Shown here: in pieces, positions 7,946 through 17,447 of the stretch
Position numbering within the stretch: position 1 is the stretch's first letter
How the letters are laid out: each line of letters opens with the position of its first letter
DNA from: Syntrophosphaera sp035450685
Lineage (GTDB): Bacteria > Cloacimonadota > Cloacimonadia > Cloacimonadales > Cloacimonadaceae
NCBI GenBank assembly: GCA_035450685.1
Contig: DAOTNF010000024.1
Location: forward strand, 1-33,814
Reading direction: 5' to 3'
DNA length: 33,814 nt
Program-made: the position numbers and the translations under genes
The notes under the pieces: generated by a model
Seen by the model: the letters and a program-made list of their open reading frames with translations, nothing else
Databases searched by the model: none
Told to the model about the DNA's origin: nothing

Positions 7946-8973
7946 TCTTCGTGCCAATCCAGGTCTTTCATGCCTGATGTTTTGAGCGAAACTGTCTCGC
8001 CTGCGTTGTTATAGTATATCACGGCATTCGCTTCTGCAAAGTTTTTTAACTTTTCCGCAGCCTGCTCGGGCGGCAGCACGAAGAGCGCAGTGGAGAGCCC
8101 ATCCGACCAAGCGGCGGAAGGATGGATCACCGTTACCGAATACATGTCTTTGACAGGATAGCCGGTAAAAGGATCAAGGATATGGTTATAGCGCTGTCCC
8201 TGGTATTCAAAGTATAACTGATAATCTCCAGAGGTGCTGAGGGAGCCATTTTTGATCTTGAAGTTACCGATCGTGCTTTTGTCCTTGGGCCTGGGATGCT
8301 GGATATGCACCACCTGGGCTATCTTTTTACCAAAGAAGGTCATACTGCTCAGGCAATCGATCTGACCACTGAGAAAGCGATGGCGCTGCATGTATTCACG
8401 GGCTTTGTCCAGAATATACCCTTTGGCCAGCGCTCCAAAGGTGATCTTCATGCCTGCTGGCAAAATGATTCTGTCTTTGTTGTAGCGCACACGGTTGAAG
8501 CCGACTCTATGCAACATGTCTTTAATAACAAGGGAATCAGGTGGAGTCCAGGGCAGCGAATCAGTGTAAACATGGGTGCTGTCGCTGAATCCCCACAGGT
8601 CAAACAAGGGTTTGATGGTGATATCGAATTTGCCCTCTGTCAAGCGATAGAGGCTGTCAGCAATGGTGAGTAACTCATAGGCGTCTGGATCCATGGGATA
8701 TGATCTTCCGGAGTTTGAGTTGACCTTGCTGATCCAAGATTCCGGGTCATAGTCATCGAATTTTTTCTCGAGAGTCCTCATATATGAGAAAACCGAGTCG
8801 ATCTGAGCGCCGATGCCCTTGCTTTTTGAGCTTGCTTCAATGGTTACCGAGGTATTCAGCAAATCCTGATTGGTGCGGATATCTGAGTAGGAGCGGGTGA
8901 CATATTTATAAAATCCATAGGATATCACCAGCAGCAGGATCAACAGCGAACTAATCTCTTTTCTGGTCATCAT
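7942..8973 (-). CDS. apbE: FAD:protein FMN transferase (ApbE)
   Basis: 343 residues. ApbE attaches FMN to a threonine of extracytoplasmic proteins such as RnfG/NqrC subunits. The N-terminus has a hydrophobic segment (about 8-24) after MTRKE, fitting export and membrane anchoring. Family signatures are LTEGKFDITIKPLFDLWGF, GALAKGYILDKA and the Mg/FAD-binding SDGLSTALFVLPPEQA near the C-terminus, followed by a conserved YYN segment. AAGG before the tandem ATGATG could serve either start codon. No target protein with an FMN-binding domain lies in the window. The gene follows the zinc-ribbon membrane protein by nine bases and couples to folE2 through an ATGA overlap. Confidence 0.95.
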   Translation of the reverse strand: MMTRKEISSLLILLLVISYGFYKYVTRSYSDIRTNQDLLNTSVTIEASSKSKGIGAQIDSVFSYMRTLEKKFDDYDPESWISKVNSNSGRSYPMDPDAYELLTIADSLYRLTEGKFDITIKPLFDLWGFSDSTHVYTDSLPWTPPDSLVIKDMLHRVGFNRVRYNKDRIILPAGMKITFGALAKGYILDKAREYMQRHRFLSGQIDCLSSMTFFGKKIAQVVHIQHPRPKDKSTIGNFKIKNGSLSTSGDYQLYFEYQGQRYNHILDPFTGYPVKDMYSVTVIHPSAAWSDGLSTALFVLPPEQAAEKLKNFAEANAVIYYNNAGETVSLKTSGMKDLDWHEE

Positions 8974-8982
8974 TGCAAGACC

Positions 8983-9780
8983 TTAGGGCTGAGGCCGGAT
9001 AATTTCAAAATCCAACAACAGGTCGGTGTAATCCCTGATGGCATACCAACTGAGGGGAACGGTAATGACAAGGGGAACAAGGAGTAATAGAAATCCGACC
9101 AGGTTCAGGATGATGAGCACAAGGGCAAGCAGGTAGATATTCCACCGCACGACGTGGAAATACTTGTAAGAAACCCTGAATGCCGCCCAAAAGCTGAGCT
9201 GTTTGCGTTCCATCAACACAGGAACGGGCAAAACAAGCGCAAGGTAGTAATTGATCAACACTATCCACACCAAGCGTAGAATGGGGTCACTGCCAAACTG
9301 GGGAAAGCCAAAGCAGATCAGATAAATAACTACAAAGTACAAGGCAGAGAACAAGCTGAAGAGCAGATAACAGGGATAAGCCGACATTGCCTTCTTCATA
9401 TCCGCCAGGCCTATTGTGTAATTGTCAGTTTTTGTTACAGGCTGAAAAGGCATGAGAATGAAGGGGATAAACACGCCGACGGAAAACGATACTATTATCA
9501 AGTTCAACAGGAGGTTGGGAGTATTGGTGATTTCAGCAAGATCAAGAAAGCCGAAGCTGTGGAACAACACAATCAGTACGGCCATCGGGATAATCCCGAG
9601 AATAATGGAAATGGCAGCCGCGGGGACGTTACTGCCTTTGTATTGTTTGAAGCTTTTCCAGGTTCTGGCAAGGCTTGCCATGGCAGACAGGTCGTTCGTC
9701 ACAGCGGGTGTCTGCCGACCGCAACTTGAACACCACAGGTCGTGGGGGGCAAGATTGCCGTTGCATTTTTTACAACGCAT
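8983..9780 (-). CDS. Integral membrane protein with N-terminal zinc ribbon
   Basis: 265 residues. Residues 3-20 hold a CxxC...CxxC pair (MRCKKCNGNLAPHDLWCSSC), a typical small zinc ribbon. About five or six hydrophobic segments follow from residue 50 to 250, for example AAAISIILGIIPMAVLIVLF and YLLALVLIILNLVGFLLLLV. Between the later segments is an amphipathic stretch (WAAFRVSYKYFHVVRWNIY) like that of DUF975/YciC-type membrane proteins. No catalytic motif is visible and I cannot name a function. It lies between nrdJ (21 bp) and apbE (9 bp) and is presumably co-transcribed with them. Confidence 0.8.
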   Translation of the reverse strand: MRCKKCNGNLAPHDLWCSSCGRQTPAVTNDLSAMASLARTWKSFKQYKGSNVPAAAISIILGIIPMAVLIVLFHSFGFLDLAEITNTPNLLLNLIIVSFSVGVFIPFILMPFQPVTKTDNYTIGLADMKKAMSAYPCYLLFSLFSALYFVVIYLICFGFPQFGSDPILRLVWIVLINYYLALVLPVPVLMERKQLSFWAAFRVSYKYFHVVRWNIYLLALVLIILNLVGFLLLLVPLVITVPLSWYAIRDYTDLLLDFEIIRPQP

Positions 9781-9801
9781 AGGGGCTCCTACATTTCAGA
9801 T

Positions 9802-12063
9802 TTAACATTTTGACCAACCGCAGGCAGGGCAGAGCAGACAACCCTCAGCATGCTCAATTGAAGAGCCACAATCGGGACAGAGGGCTATGGAGGTGCCTGA
9901 GACTGTATGGGGATTGTTTGTATTCGGATACGCCGCGGTTACACTGATTGCTTTGATATCACCGTTGGTATGGGCGGCCAGAAAAGCTTCCAAGGCTTGC
10001 CCCACAGCGTCTCCGCAAGAAGTAATCATCTTACCTTTGCGCCACATAGGTGACTGGCAGCGAATTCCTTTTAGCTGTCTGATGATGGCCTCAACCTTGA
10101 TATCCGATCTTAAGGCAAGCGAACAAAGGCGAGCCAGCGCTTCCAACTGGGCAGAGGCGCAACCGCCAACTTTTCCCATTTGCAAAAAAACCTCGCAGGC
10201 TCCGTGCTCGTCTGTATTGATGGTTACATACATGTGGCCGCAACCTGTTTCCATGCGTTGGGTGATGCCATGGGTGATCTCAGGTCTGTTACGGGGTGCA
10301 ACCTTACGCTCGGCATTACCCGCCTGTTTGCCAGTGCCGGATCCGGTGTTTAATACTTGATCTTCCCTGCTCCCGTCGCGATACACAGTCACCCCCTTGC
10401 ATCCCAGCAGATAGGAAAGCTCGTAGGCCGTTCTTATATCTTCAACTGTGGCAGAATTGGGGAAATTAATGGTCTTGCTAACGGCATTATCAGTGTATTT
10501 CTGGAAGGCAGCCTGCATTCTGATATGCCACTCGGGGCTGATATCATGGGCAGTTTGAAAGATTGTGCGAATCTCGGCAGGTATGCGCTCGTTATGAGCA
10601 ATTGAACCTGATTCCGATATTTCCCGCAGTAGTTCTTCATCAAGAAGTCCCGCCTGTTCCAGTTTGGCCTTGAACCATTTGTTCACATAGAGCAGTTTTT
10701 CGCCATCCATGACGTGTTTCCGGAAAACCAAAGAGAACTGGGGCTCGATCCCGCTCGAGGTGTCCAGGATCATGCTGATGGTGCCTGTTGGTGCTATCGT
10801 GGTATGTGTAGCGTTGCGGATACCATGTCGTTTGATGTTGGCAATCAATGTGTTCCAATCAGCATTTTTTGGGGATCGCTTGAGAGTTCCCTTGCTGTAT
10901 ATGCTCCCCTTGAAGTTGGGAAAGCTACCCTGGCTTTGAGCAAGCTCCATAGAACGGAGTTTAGACTCAAAATCTATGAACTCCATCACAGATTCAGCCA
11001 GATCAACCGCTTCATCACTTGCATAAGGAATTTCAAGTTGATACAGCATATCAGCCCAACCCATCACACCCAGACCGATTTTGCGGTTTGCATTTACCAT
11101 CTCGTCTATCTGAACCAGGGGAAATTTGGAGCGATTGATCACGTCATCCAAAAAGTCCACACTGTCACGCACAACTTCCCTTAGCCTATCCCAGTCCACA
11201 GCTCCCTGCTTGATCATGAGCGAGAGGTTTATGGAGCCCAGGTTGCAGGCTTCATTGGGAAGCAAAGGCTGCTCTCCGCAAGGATTTGTGGATTCGATCC
11301 GACCGATGTGGGGGGTGGGATTGGCCTCGTTTATACGGTCCAGAAAGACTATTCCTGGCTCGCCATTTTTGTGTGCCATTTCGACTATGAGGTTGAAAAC
11401 GTCACGCGCTCTGAGTTTGCCTTTTGTTTCTTTCGTTTTTGGGGAGATCAGATTGTACTCAGCATCCTGATTAACTGCCTGCATAAAGGTTTCGGTGATG
11501 CCTACACTCAGATTGAAATTGGTAAGTTCATTTGTATCTTCTTTGCAGGTGATGAATTCCAGTATCTGAGGATGATCGACATTCAGGATGGCCATATTGG
11601 CGCCGCGGCGTGTTCCACCTTGTTTGACAGCATCTGTGGCGGCGTTGAAGACTTTCAAAAATGAAAGCGGGCCACTGGAAACACCGTTAGTGGAACGAAC
11701 CCGGGCATTGGCTTCACGCAGTCTGCTAAAAGAAAAACCCGTGCCTCCACCGCTTTTATGGATCAAGGCTGCATTCTTGACAGTTTCAAAGATGCTTTCC
11801 ATGCTGTCTTCTATTGGCAACACAAAGCAAGCTGACAGCTGTTGCAGGTCATTGCCAGCATTCATCAGGGTGGGTGAGTTTGGCAAAAAGTAACCGCTGT
11901 CAAGCAGCTTGAAGTACTTTTTGGTCTTTTGCTTATCTTGCCCCGCGATATTGCTGGCTACACGTTTGATCATGGACTTCCAATCTTCAATCGTGTTGCC
12001 ATCGTCGTCTTTACGGAAATATCTTTTTTCAAGTACTATTAGGGCGTTTTCGCTTAACTTCAT
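9802..12063 (-). CDS. nrdJ: Adenosylcobalamin-dependent (class II) ribonucleotide reductase
   Basis: 753 residues. It reduces ribonucleotides to deoxyribonucleotides with adenosylcobalamin as radical source, independent of oxygen. C262 in NPCGEQPLLPNEACNLGSIN is the expected thiyl-radical cysteine, with E264 beside it. C79 (SACFVLP) and C273 form the expected redox pair, with the 11-residue C262-C273 spacing of class II enzymes. The C-terminal part has the TSCPD-type region and ends in CPDCGSS...CPACGWSKC, a cysteine-rich tail for re-reduction or zinc binding. The N-terminus is short and has no ATP-cone. Only nine bases separate it from kce. There is no room for a cobalamin riboswitch directly upstream, although the enzyme needs B12. 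Confidence 0.96.
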   Translation of the reverse strand: MKLSENALIVLEKRYFRKDDDGNTIEDWKSMIKRVASNIAGQDKQKTKKYFKLLDSGYFLPNSPTLMNAGNDLQQLSACFVLPIEDSMESIFETVKNAALIHKSGGGTGFSFSRLREANARVRSTNGVSSGPLSFLKVFNAATDAVKQGGTRRGANMAILNVDHPQILEFITCKEDTNELTNFNLSVGITETFMQAVNQDAEYNLISPKTKETKGKLRARDVFNLIVEMAHKNGEPGIVFLDRINEANPTPHIGRIESTNPCGEQPLLPNEACNLGSINLSLMIKQGAVDWDRLREVVRDSVDFLDDVINRSKFPLVQIDEMVNANRKIGLGVMGWADMLYQLEIPYASDEAVDLAESVMEFIDFESKLRSMELAQSQGSFPNFKGSIYSKGTLKRSPKNADWNTLIANIKRHGIRNATHTTIAPTGTISMILDTSSGIEPQFSLVFRKHVMDGEKLLYVNKWFKAKLEQAGLLDEELLREISESGSIAHNERIPAEIRTIFQTAHDISPEWHIRMQAAFQKYTDNAVSKTINFPNSATVEDIRTAYELSYLLGCKGVTVYRDGSREDQVLNTGSGTGKQAGNAERKVAPRNRPEITHGITQRMETGCGHMYVTINTDEHGACEVFLQMGKVGGCASAQLEALARLCSLALRSDIKVEAIIRQLKGIRCQSPMWRKGKMITSCGDAVGQALEAFLAAHTNGDIKAISVTAAYPNTNNPHTVSGTSIALCPDCGSSIEHAEGCLLCPACGWSKC

Positions 12064-12072
12064 TTTTTTTAC

Positions 12073-12897
12073 CTACAAACCCAAGATTTTCCGGGTTTGA
12101 TCAGGTGTGGCCAATGGCCTTCCAATTTCTTCAGCTATGCGGGCCAGGCGTGCGATTAACTGGGCGTTTGAGTCTGCCAATACTCCCTTGTGGTAGAATA
12201 TGTTGTCTTCAAATCCCGCTCTGATGTGTCCTCCACTCACCATTGCCGTGAGAGAAGCCTGGATATGATATCTGCCGATCCCCGCCACAGCCCATGTGGC
12301 TCCCGGGATGATTTCCACGAGGTGCTCCTTCATATAAAGCACATTTTTAGGTGTACCACTCATCCCTCCCGGAACACCAAGAACAAATTGGACATGCAGA
12401 GGAGTATGGGTGATGATCCCTTTTTTTACCAGCCTGCCAATATAGTCGATCATCCCAGACTCGTAAACCTCCACCTCTGGAACTACATTGTACTGTTTGA
12501 ACGCCTCAGCCAGCTTAACAATGTCTGCGGGATGATTGATAAAGATGTCATTTCCAAAATTGAGAGTGCCTGCGTTCAAAGTGCCCATATCAGGGTGCAG
12601 GCTTAAGGGGGCCAAACGTTTTTCAAAAGCTTCTCCAACGGCACCGCCGGTGCTTATCTGAATGATTAGCTCTGGTTCAGCAGCACGGATTGCCTCAATG
12701 GAGTCTTGAAACCGCTTCATGCTCTGGGTGGGGTTGCCATCGTCATCCCGCACATGGAGATGTATCACTCTGGCACCGGCTTTATAGCAAGCCTTCGCTT
12801 CCGCTGCCTGTTCTTCTGGAGTGATGGGGAGATTCGGCTGATCTGTTCTGGTCGTTTCCGCACCAGTTATAGCTGCTGTTAAAATAAGGGGATCCAT
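12073..12897 (-). CDS. kce: 3-keto-5-aminohexanoate cleavage enzyme (BKACE/DUF849 family)
   Basis: 274 residues. Kce condenses 3-keto-5-aminohexanoate with acetyl-CoA to give acetoacetate and 3-aminobutyryl-CoA in lysine fermentation. Residues fall at the numbers I recall for the characterised Cloacimonas enzyme: zinc ligands H46 and H48 (VIHLHVRDD) and E230, and active-site S82 (QISTGG), T106 (GTLN), R226 and D231 (GHIRAGFEDN). This identity of numbering supports Kce itself over other DUF849 members, whose substrates vary at these positions. GAGG before the ATG is a good ribosome binding site. Unlike in a lysine-fermentation cluster, none of the aminomutase, dehydrogenase or ammonia-lyase genes is adjacent; neighbours are murI and nrdJ. 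Confidence 0.93.
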   Translation of the reverse strand: MDPLILTAAITGAETTRTDQPNLPITPEEQAAEAKACYKAGARVIHLHVRDDDGNPTQSMKRFQDSIEAIRAAEPELIIQISTGGAVGEAFEKRLAPLSLHPDMGTLNAGTLNFGNDIFINHPADIVKLAEAFKQYNVVPEVEVYESGMIDYIGRLVKKGIITHTPLHVQFVLGVPGGMSGTPKNVLYMKEHLVEIIPGATWAVAGIGRYHIQASLTAMVSGGHIRAGFEDNIFYHKGVLADSNAQLIARLARIAEEIGRPLATPDQTRKILGL

Positions 12898-12923
12898 AGT
12901 AGTTACCTCGTATCTATTATTAT

Positions 12924-13724
12924 TTATTCAAACCAGCTTTCAAACAGACGCACGCGACGCAATTGAGCTATCTCCTTATCAAGGATGCGTTTGGCAATCT
13001 GTTCAAATTTGTCCTCATTGTCACTTACATAAAAAATGTCTTTGCCCGTCTTTCCAACAATGTTTACAGGTAAGAGAGCTTTCAAATATGCCGTGATAGC
13101 TTCCGCGCTGTCCACCAGAGTTACTTGATTCCCCATAACCTGGGATATCAAATCTCTCAGCAAAGGATAATGTGTGCAACCAAGAACGAGTGTATCGATA
13201 TCCATTTGTTGCAATTCGTGCAGGTATTCATGCACGACCGCTTTGGCAACTGGGTGGTCAGTCCAGCCTTCCTCAACCAGGGGGACGAAGAGGGGGCAAG
13301 ATTTAGAAAACACCACCGCATCCGGCATCAGCTTGCTGATAGCCCTTGTATAAGCTTGGGATCTGATGGTTCCTTCAGTACCGATTACGCCAATGCGATG
13401 ATTTCGTGTGCTCCGCACAGCTTCCTCCGCACCAGGTGTGATCACGCCTATTATGGGGATGTTGGTTAGGTGGCAGAGTTCATCCAAAGACACGGCAGCA
13501 GATGTATTACAGGCTACAATAAGTATCTTGATGCCTTTCTGAAGGAGAAAGCGAGCGTTTTGGACCGAGTATTCGATAATGGTGTTGTGAGACTTTGGCC
13601 CATATGGAACTCTGGCAGTGTCGCCAAAGTATAGCAGATCTTCTTCAGGGAAGGCTGCTCTGATTGCCTTGAAAACAGTCAGTCCACCCACACCTGAATC
13701 AAATATGCCAATTGGCCTTTTCAT
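12924..13724 (-). CDS. murI: Glutamate racemase
   Basis: 266 residues, normal length. It makes D-glutamate for peptidoglycan by a two-cysteine, cofactor-independent mechanism. D9 (IGIFDSGVGGLTV), C72 (VACNTSAA) and C183 with H185 (LGCTHYPLL) are all present, as is the FGDTARVPYGPKS loop. Its start ATG overlaps the rnr stop codon (ATGA, 13721-13724), so translation is probably coupled to RNase R. kce follows after 26 bp. Confidence 0.97.
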   Translation of the reverse strand: MKRPIGIFDSGVGGLTVFKAIRAAFPEEDLLYFGDTARVPYGPKSHNTIIEYSVQNARFLLQKGIKILIVACNTSAAVSLDELCHLTNIPIIGVITPGAEEAVRSTRNHRIGVIGTEGTIRSQAYTRAISKLMPDAVVFSKSCPLFVPLVEEGWTDHPVAKAVVHEYLHELQQMDIDTLVLGCTHYPLLRDLISQVMGNQVTLVDSAEAITAYLKALLPVNIVGKTGKDIFYVSDNEDKFEQIAKRILDKEIAQLRRVRLFESWFE

Positions 13725-16015
13725 CTCTTTCCTCTCTGCTTACGCTTTGCTTGGCCTATTTTTTTATAAGCGCGCTTATCGTCAACAGCAATTCGCTTGA
13801 TTTTCCCTTTTTGCGGATGCGATTCTGCCTTAGGCATTCCCACTTTCTTACGAGTTAGGTTTTGGAAAGCATGTATGTGAGCATCACTTGAATCTTGTAG
13901 TTCTACATATATATCATCACTAACATCGATGATGTCAACAAGAACTTTATCAAGTAGCTGGTAATATTCATTACTATAGGTGTTTACAAACCTCATTTCT
14001 TTTTCCAGATACTGCCAGCCTCTACCCGAAAACTGCTCAGATTTAAGAAAAGCATTGACCGGAATTTCGTTTAAACGGACTATTAGCCCTGCGGATTTGG
14101 CTGATATAACCATCCCACTGAACGACTCCCCAATATGGCCTTTCATATATGCCAGGCTATAAATCCGTTCAATATCACGCTCAGCCTGATCCGCCTGTAG
14201 TTCCTTTTCTGTGGCGATGGATGCGAAACGTTTCAATTGGGTGGGTGATATCTTTTCTTTGCTGCTGTGCAGGATATGGATTTTGCACAGATGATGGATC
14301 ACAAGATCGCAAAGCCTGCGGATCGGGCTGGTGAAGTGAGTGTAGTCTTCCATACCCAGGCCAAAGTGTCTGATATGTTCTGTTGAGTACTTTGCTTTCT
14401 TGAGACTGCGCAGAATAATCCTGTCAAAGACCTTATGATAGTCAGGACCAGGCATCGAATACAAGAGATACTGGATAGAGGCATTCAGAGAATCCCTTTC
14501 GTAGAAGCTAACACCATAATGAGATAACAGTTCCACCACCCACTGCAGCTTGGCTGGGTCCGGGTCTTCATGTATCCTATACAGAGTAGTGGGGGAGAGC
14601 TCTGACAATTTTTTAGCAATAAACTCGTTAGCTACCAGCATGAAGTTCTCGATGATCTTGTGTGATTCTGTTTCATCTGCCAGAGTAAGTCTCTTGATAA
14701 AGCCTTCATTATCATACTCATATTCCAGCTCTGGAAGGTCGAAGAATATATATCCATTGCGAAGCCTAATGTCAGTTAGAAGCGCAGATAGTTCCCTCGC
14801 ATTGTTCAAAGATTGCTGTAGCTGCTCTGATAAATCATTATTATTCCCCTCAAAAAAGGCGTCCACTTCTTCATAGCTGAGGCGCTGATCACTGCATATC
14901 ACGCTTTCAACCAGCTGCTGTTTAGTGATCTTACCACCCGTATTAAAATCCGTTATAACAGTTAGTGTCAGTTTATCTTCCTGAGGCCTTAGACTGCAAA
15001 TCTTGTTCGAAAGTCGCTCTGGCAGCATAGGAATTACTTTTTTGGGAAAGTAGAAGCTGTTCCCACGCTTTACCGCTTCTGCAAACACAGAACCCGACAT
15101 TTTGACATAGTGCGCAACATCAGCTATATGCACGTATAAACGCCAGCTATTCTTCAGCTTTTCCAAAGAAATCGCATCATCAAAATCCTTTGCAGATATT
15201 GGATCAATCGTGAAAGTGAACAGGTTACGAAAATCTTTTCTGGAACTCAGCTCTTCGGCGCTGATCTGATCGGAAAAAGATTCAGTTTCAGTGAGAACAG
15301 AATCAGGAAACTCCAAAGGCAATTTGTACTGGCATATGACCCCCATCAACTCCACCTGCGGGTCTCCAGACAGTCCAAGCACTTCAATAACTTTACCCAC
15401 AGGCATTTTACCGTAAAGGGGGTTTCCCCAGTTTGTTACCTGCAAAACCACTTTGTTGCCGTCAGTGGCTGAATTTAGATCGCTAACTTCAAACCAGTTG
15501 TGGATTTTGGGATTAGTACAGAGAAAGTAGGCTTTATCATTGGCAATTCTTATGTCGCCAGCCAAGGTTTCATTGGCTCTTTTGATGATACGCCTTACAT
15601 GCGCGTAATTTGCCTTGCCATTTCGATAGTGAGGCTCGACGCTCACTAAATCATCATGATAGGCATTTAACGTATCTTCTGCGCCGATGAAAAAATCACC
15701 CTGCTCTGTGCGAACAAAGGCAAATGACTGATTTCTGGATAGCGGCGTAGCGTCAAATAGGCCTTCTATCAAACCTGGTTTTGAAGTTGCAGTGTTTTTA
15801 GGCTTATCTTTCAAATTGGTATCAATCAGTCTGTATTTGCGATTGCGTTTCTCCATTTTACCGCATTCTATGAAGTCTTGTAACGCTTCCGACAAAAGGG
15901 ACTTTTCCTTTCTCACCAAATCCAACTGTCCCACAATCTCATTATAAGATAATCCTTTATTACCGGTATCGGCAAGAAGTGTTAATAATCTTTCCCGGAT
16001 GTCTTTAATTCCCAA
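13721..16015 (-). CDS. rnr: Ribonuclease R (RNase II/R family 3'-5' exoribonuclease)
   Basis: 764 residues, typical for RNase R. Order of parts: an N-terminal winged-helix-like region (1-65), cold-shock RNA-binding domains, the RNB catalytic domain with the metal-binding motif DPISAKDFDDAI near 270-281 and HFTSPIRRLCD near 558, then an S1 domain (about 630-715). The tail is lysine- and arginine-rich and ends KKIGQAKRKQRGKR, as often seen in RNase R and used for structured RNA. It degrades structured RNA and takes part in quality control. It lies nine bases after the small membrane protein gene. Confidence 0.96.
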   Translation of the reverse strand: MGIKDIRERLLTLLADTGNKGLSYNEIVGQLDLVRKEKSLLSEALQDFIECGKMEKRNRKYRLIDTNLKDKPKNTATSKPGLIEGLFDATPLSRNQSFAFVRTEQGDFFIGAEDTLNAYHDDLVSVEPHYRNGKANYAHVRRIIKRANETLAGDIRIANDKAYFLCTNPKIHNWFEVSDLNSATDGNKVVLQVTNWGNPLYGKMPVGKVIEVLGLSGDPQVELMGVICQYKLPLEFPDSVLTETESFSDQISAEELSSRKDFRNLFTFTIDPISAKDFDDAISLEKLKNSWRLYVHIADVAHYVKMSGSVFAEAVKRGNSFYFPKKVIPMLPERLSNKICSLRPQEDKLTLTVITDFNTGGKITKQQLVESVICSDQRLSYEEVDAFFEGNNNDLSEQLQQSLNNARELSALLTDIRLRNGYIFFDLPELEYEYDNEGFIKRLTLADETESHKIIENFMLVANEFIAKKLSELSPTTLYRIHEDPDPAKLQWVVELLSHYGVSFYERDSLNASIQYLLYSMPGPDYHKVFDRIILRSLKKAKYSTEHIRHFGLGMEDYTHFTSPIRRLCDLVIHHLCKIHILHSSKEKISPTQLKRFASIATEKELQADQAERDIERIYSLAYMKGHIGESFSGMVISAKSAGLIVRLNEIPVNAFLKSEQFSGRGWQYLEKEMRFVNTYSNEYYQLLDKVLVDIIDVSDDIYVELQDSSDAHIHAFQNLTRKKVGMPKAESHPQKGKIKRIAVDDKRAYKKIGQAKRKQRGKR

Positions 16016-16024
16016 GCAAACTCC

Positions 16025-16462
16025 CTAATACTGTTTACCAATCTTTCTGGTAAGTATTTCAATCAACGCTTCTTTTTCAGATTGGTCTTTTGAGAAACGC
16101 ATCGATTGTCCTCTAAACCGATCAAGCCTGCGAGGCAGCTTGAAGGTGCTCAGCATGATACCGCGCTTATCGGCATAAAAACAACCAAAGTCCGAATACC
16201 GCCTGTTGATTTTTAGCAGTGAATAATGTACCACAATCTCATATTCATAAAGGCAGTAGGTTGTAGGAATGAAGTAGGGGAGAAGGTTGCCCAAAATCAA
16301 CGCCATACCAAAAAAATAGAAATAAGGCATCTGCCATTGCTGGACTGCAAGTATCCAGAGATATACTGCCAGGAAAACAAGGAATACACATAAAAGGACC
16401 GATGTCCATAAGCGTTCAACAAACGGCCATGATCGCCAGGTTAGAAGAGGTTCAGGCGACAT
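16025..16462 (-). CDS. Small membrane protein, PH-domain-like
   Basis: 145 residues. Two hydrophobic segments (about 17-37 and 48-66) are followed by a soluble domain with alternating strands (YEYEIVVHYSLLKINRRYSDF) and a basic stretch (KLPRRLDRFRG), ending in a predicted helix. The arrangement resembles bacterial PH-like (bPH/DUF304-type) membrane proteins, but I cannot assign it firmly. The start overlaps the end of the YicC-family gene by 11 bases and rnr follows at nine bases, so it is certainly part of the same operon. Confidence 0.7.
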   Translation of the reverse strand: MSPEPLLTWRSWPFVERLWTSVLLCVFLVFLAVYLWILAVQQWQMPYFYFFGMALILGNLLPYFIPTTYCLYEYEIVVHYSLLKINRRYSDFGCFYADKRGIMLSTFKLPRRLDRFRGQSMRFSKDQSEKEALIEILTRKIGKQY

Positions 16463-17327
16463 TTTGAACTATCTCCCGACACTTTTCTATTTCTTCTTTG
16501 ATGGATAGAATAAAGGTAAATGATTTGGCGGTTGAAAACTTTGATCCCAGAGTGTTGGCTTCTCTTTGCATTTCTTGAAGAATGAAGTTCAGGTTCTTGC
16601 CTATCTCATCAGTTCGTTTTAGGGATTCTATCATAGTATTAATGTGGCTTCGTAAGCGCGTTATTTCTTCTTGGATATCGTATTTATCGATGTACAGGGC
16701 GATCTCTTGGAACAGCCTCTGTTCAAGATTCTCGGTTGTAAAGGATCCGAGTAATTCTGTTGTCCGCGCTTTCATAGAGCCAAACAATTCTTCCTTATAT
16801 GGTTGAATTTCTGTTTCAACCAATGTCAATTGTTTTTGGATCAAACTACATGATTTTTCCAATATATCTCGAATACTTATAGCTTCCTTCCTTTGCGATT
16901 CTATAAGAGAGTCAATAGCTGTGCTCAAAGCTCTGTCCAGTAATTCATTTAGTTCTTGATCATCTTCAGGCCTGCCATCAATTTCAATTATTCCAGGTTC
17001 ATTTAATAAAAAACTCATGTCGATTTCACCAGAAATACCAAGCACTTCATGAGCTTGTTGTACGATTTCATGATATTTAACTAGCTTGGTTGGATTCAGC
17101 TTGATATTCGGTTCTCTGTGATCTGTGACAGTAATCCTGACATCTACTGTGCCACGGGAGAGACGTTCAGAACACTGTTTGCGTACAATGTGCTCATAAT
17201 AGTTCAATTCACGTGGCAAGTAGATACGTAAATCCAAAAACCTACCATTGATTGATTTTATATCAAGATCGACCTCTATATTGTTTTCTCTTACCCGAGC
17301 CTTGCCGAATCCTGTCATGCTTCGCAT
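16452..17327 (-). CDS. yicC: YicC/YloC family endoribonuclease
   Basis: 291 residues. The invariant start MRSMTGFGKA and the C-terminal LNFILQEMQREANTLGSKF are diagnostic of the YicC/YloC family, recently recognised as endoribonucleases involved in RNA turnover. The central region is strongly helical. GAGG lies nine bases before the ATG. The 116 bp upstream separate it from the stop codon of miaB; I see no clear promoter or terminator there, though a TATCAT hexamer is present. Its position ahead of rnr puts two RNases in one unit. Confidence 0.95.
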   Translation of the reverse strand: MRSMTGFGKARVRENNIEVDLDIKSINGRFLDLRIYLPRELNYYEHIVRKQCSERLSRGTVDVRITVTDHREPNIKLNPTKLVKYHEIVQQAHEVLGISGEIDMSFLLNEPGIIEIDGRPEDDQELNELLDRALSTAIDSLIESQRKEAISIRDILEKSCSLIQKQLTLVETEIQPYKEELFGSMKARTTELLGSFTTENLEQRLFQEIALYIDKYDIQEEITRLRSHINTMIESLKRTDEIGKNLNFILQEMQREANTLGSKFSTAKSFTFILSIKEEIEKCREIVQNVA

Positions 17328-17447
17328 AGTTTAACTACCTCAATTTATAAATGGGAGAGGGTATGATATCCGTAATTACCACATACAGATAACATATCCC
17401 CATGAAAGTTTACATAACATGTCTTATCAATAAGCTTCATTAGTTGA

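Noticed and set aside
12064..12072. Cobalamin riboswitch for nrdJ
   Set aside because: Only nine bases separate nrdJ from kce, so no riboswitch can fit. None is recognised ahead of the operon either.
17345..17447. Short minus-strand ORF in the gap between miaB and yicC
   Set aside because: A 31-codon frame exists but has no Shine-Dalgarno sequence before its ATG, and its longer version overlaps the end of miaB in another frame.
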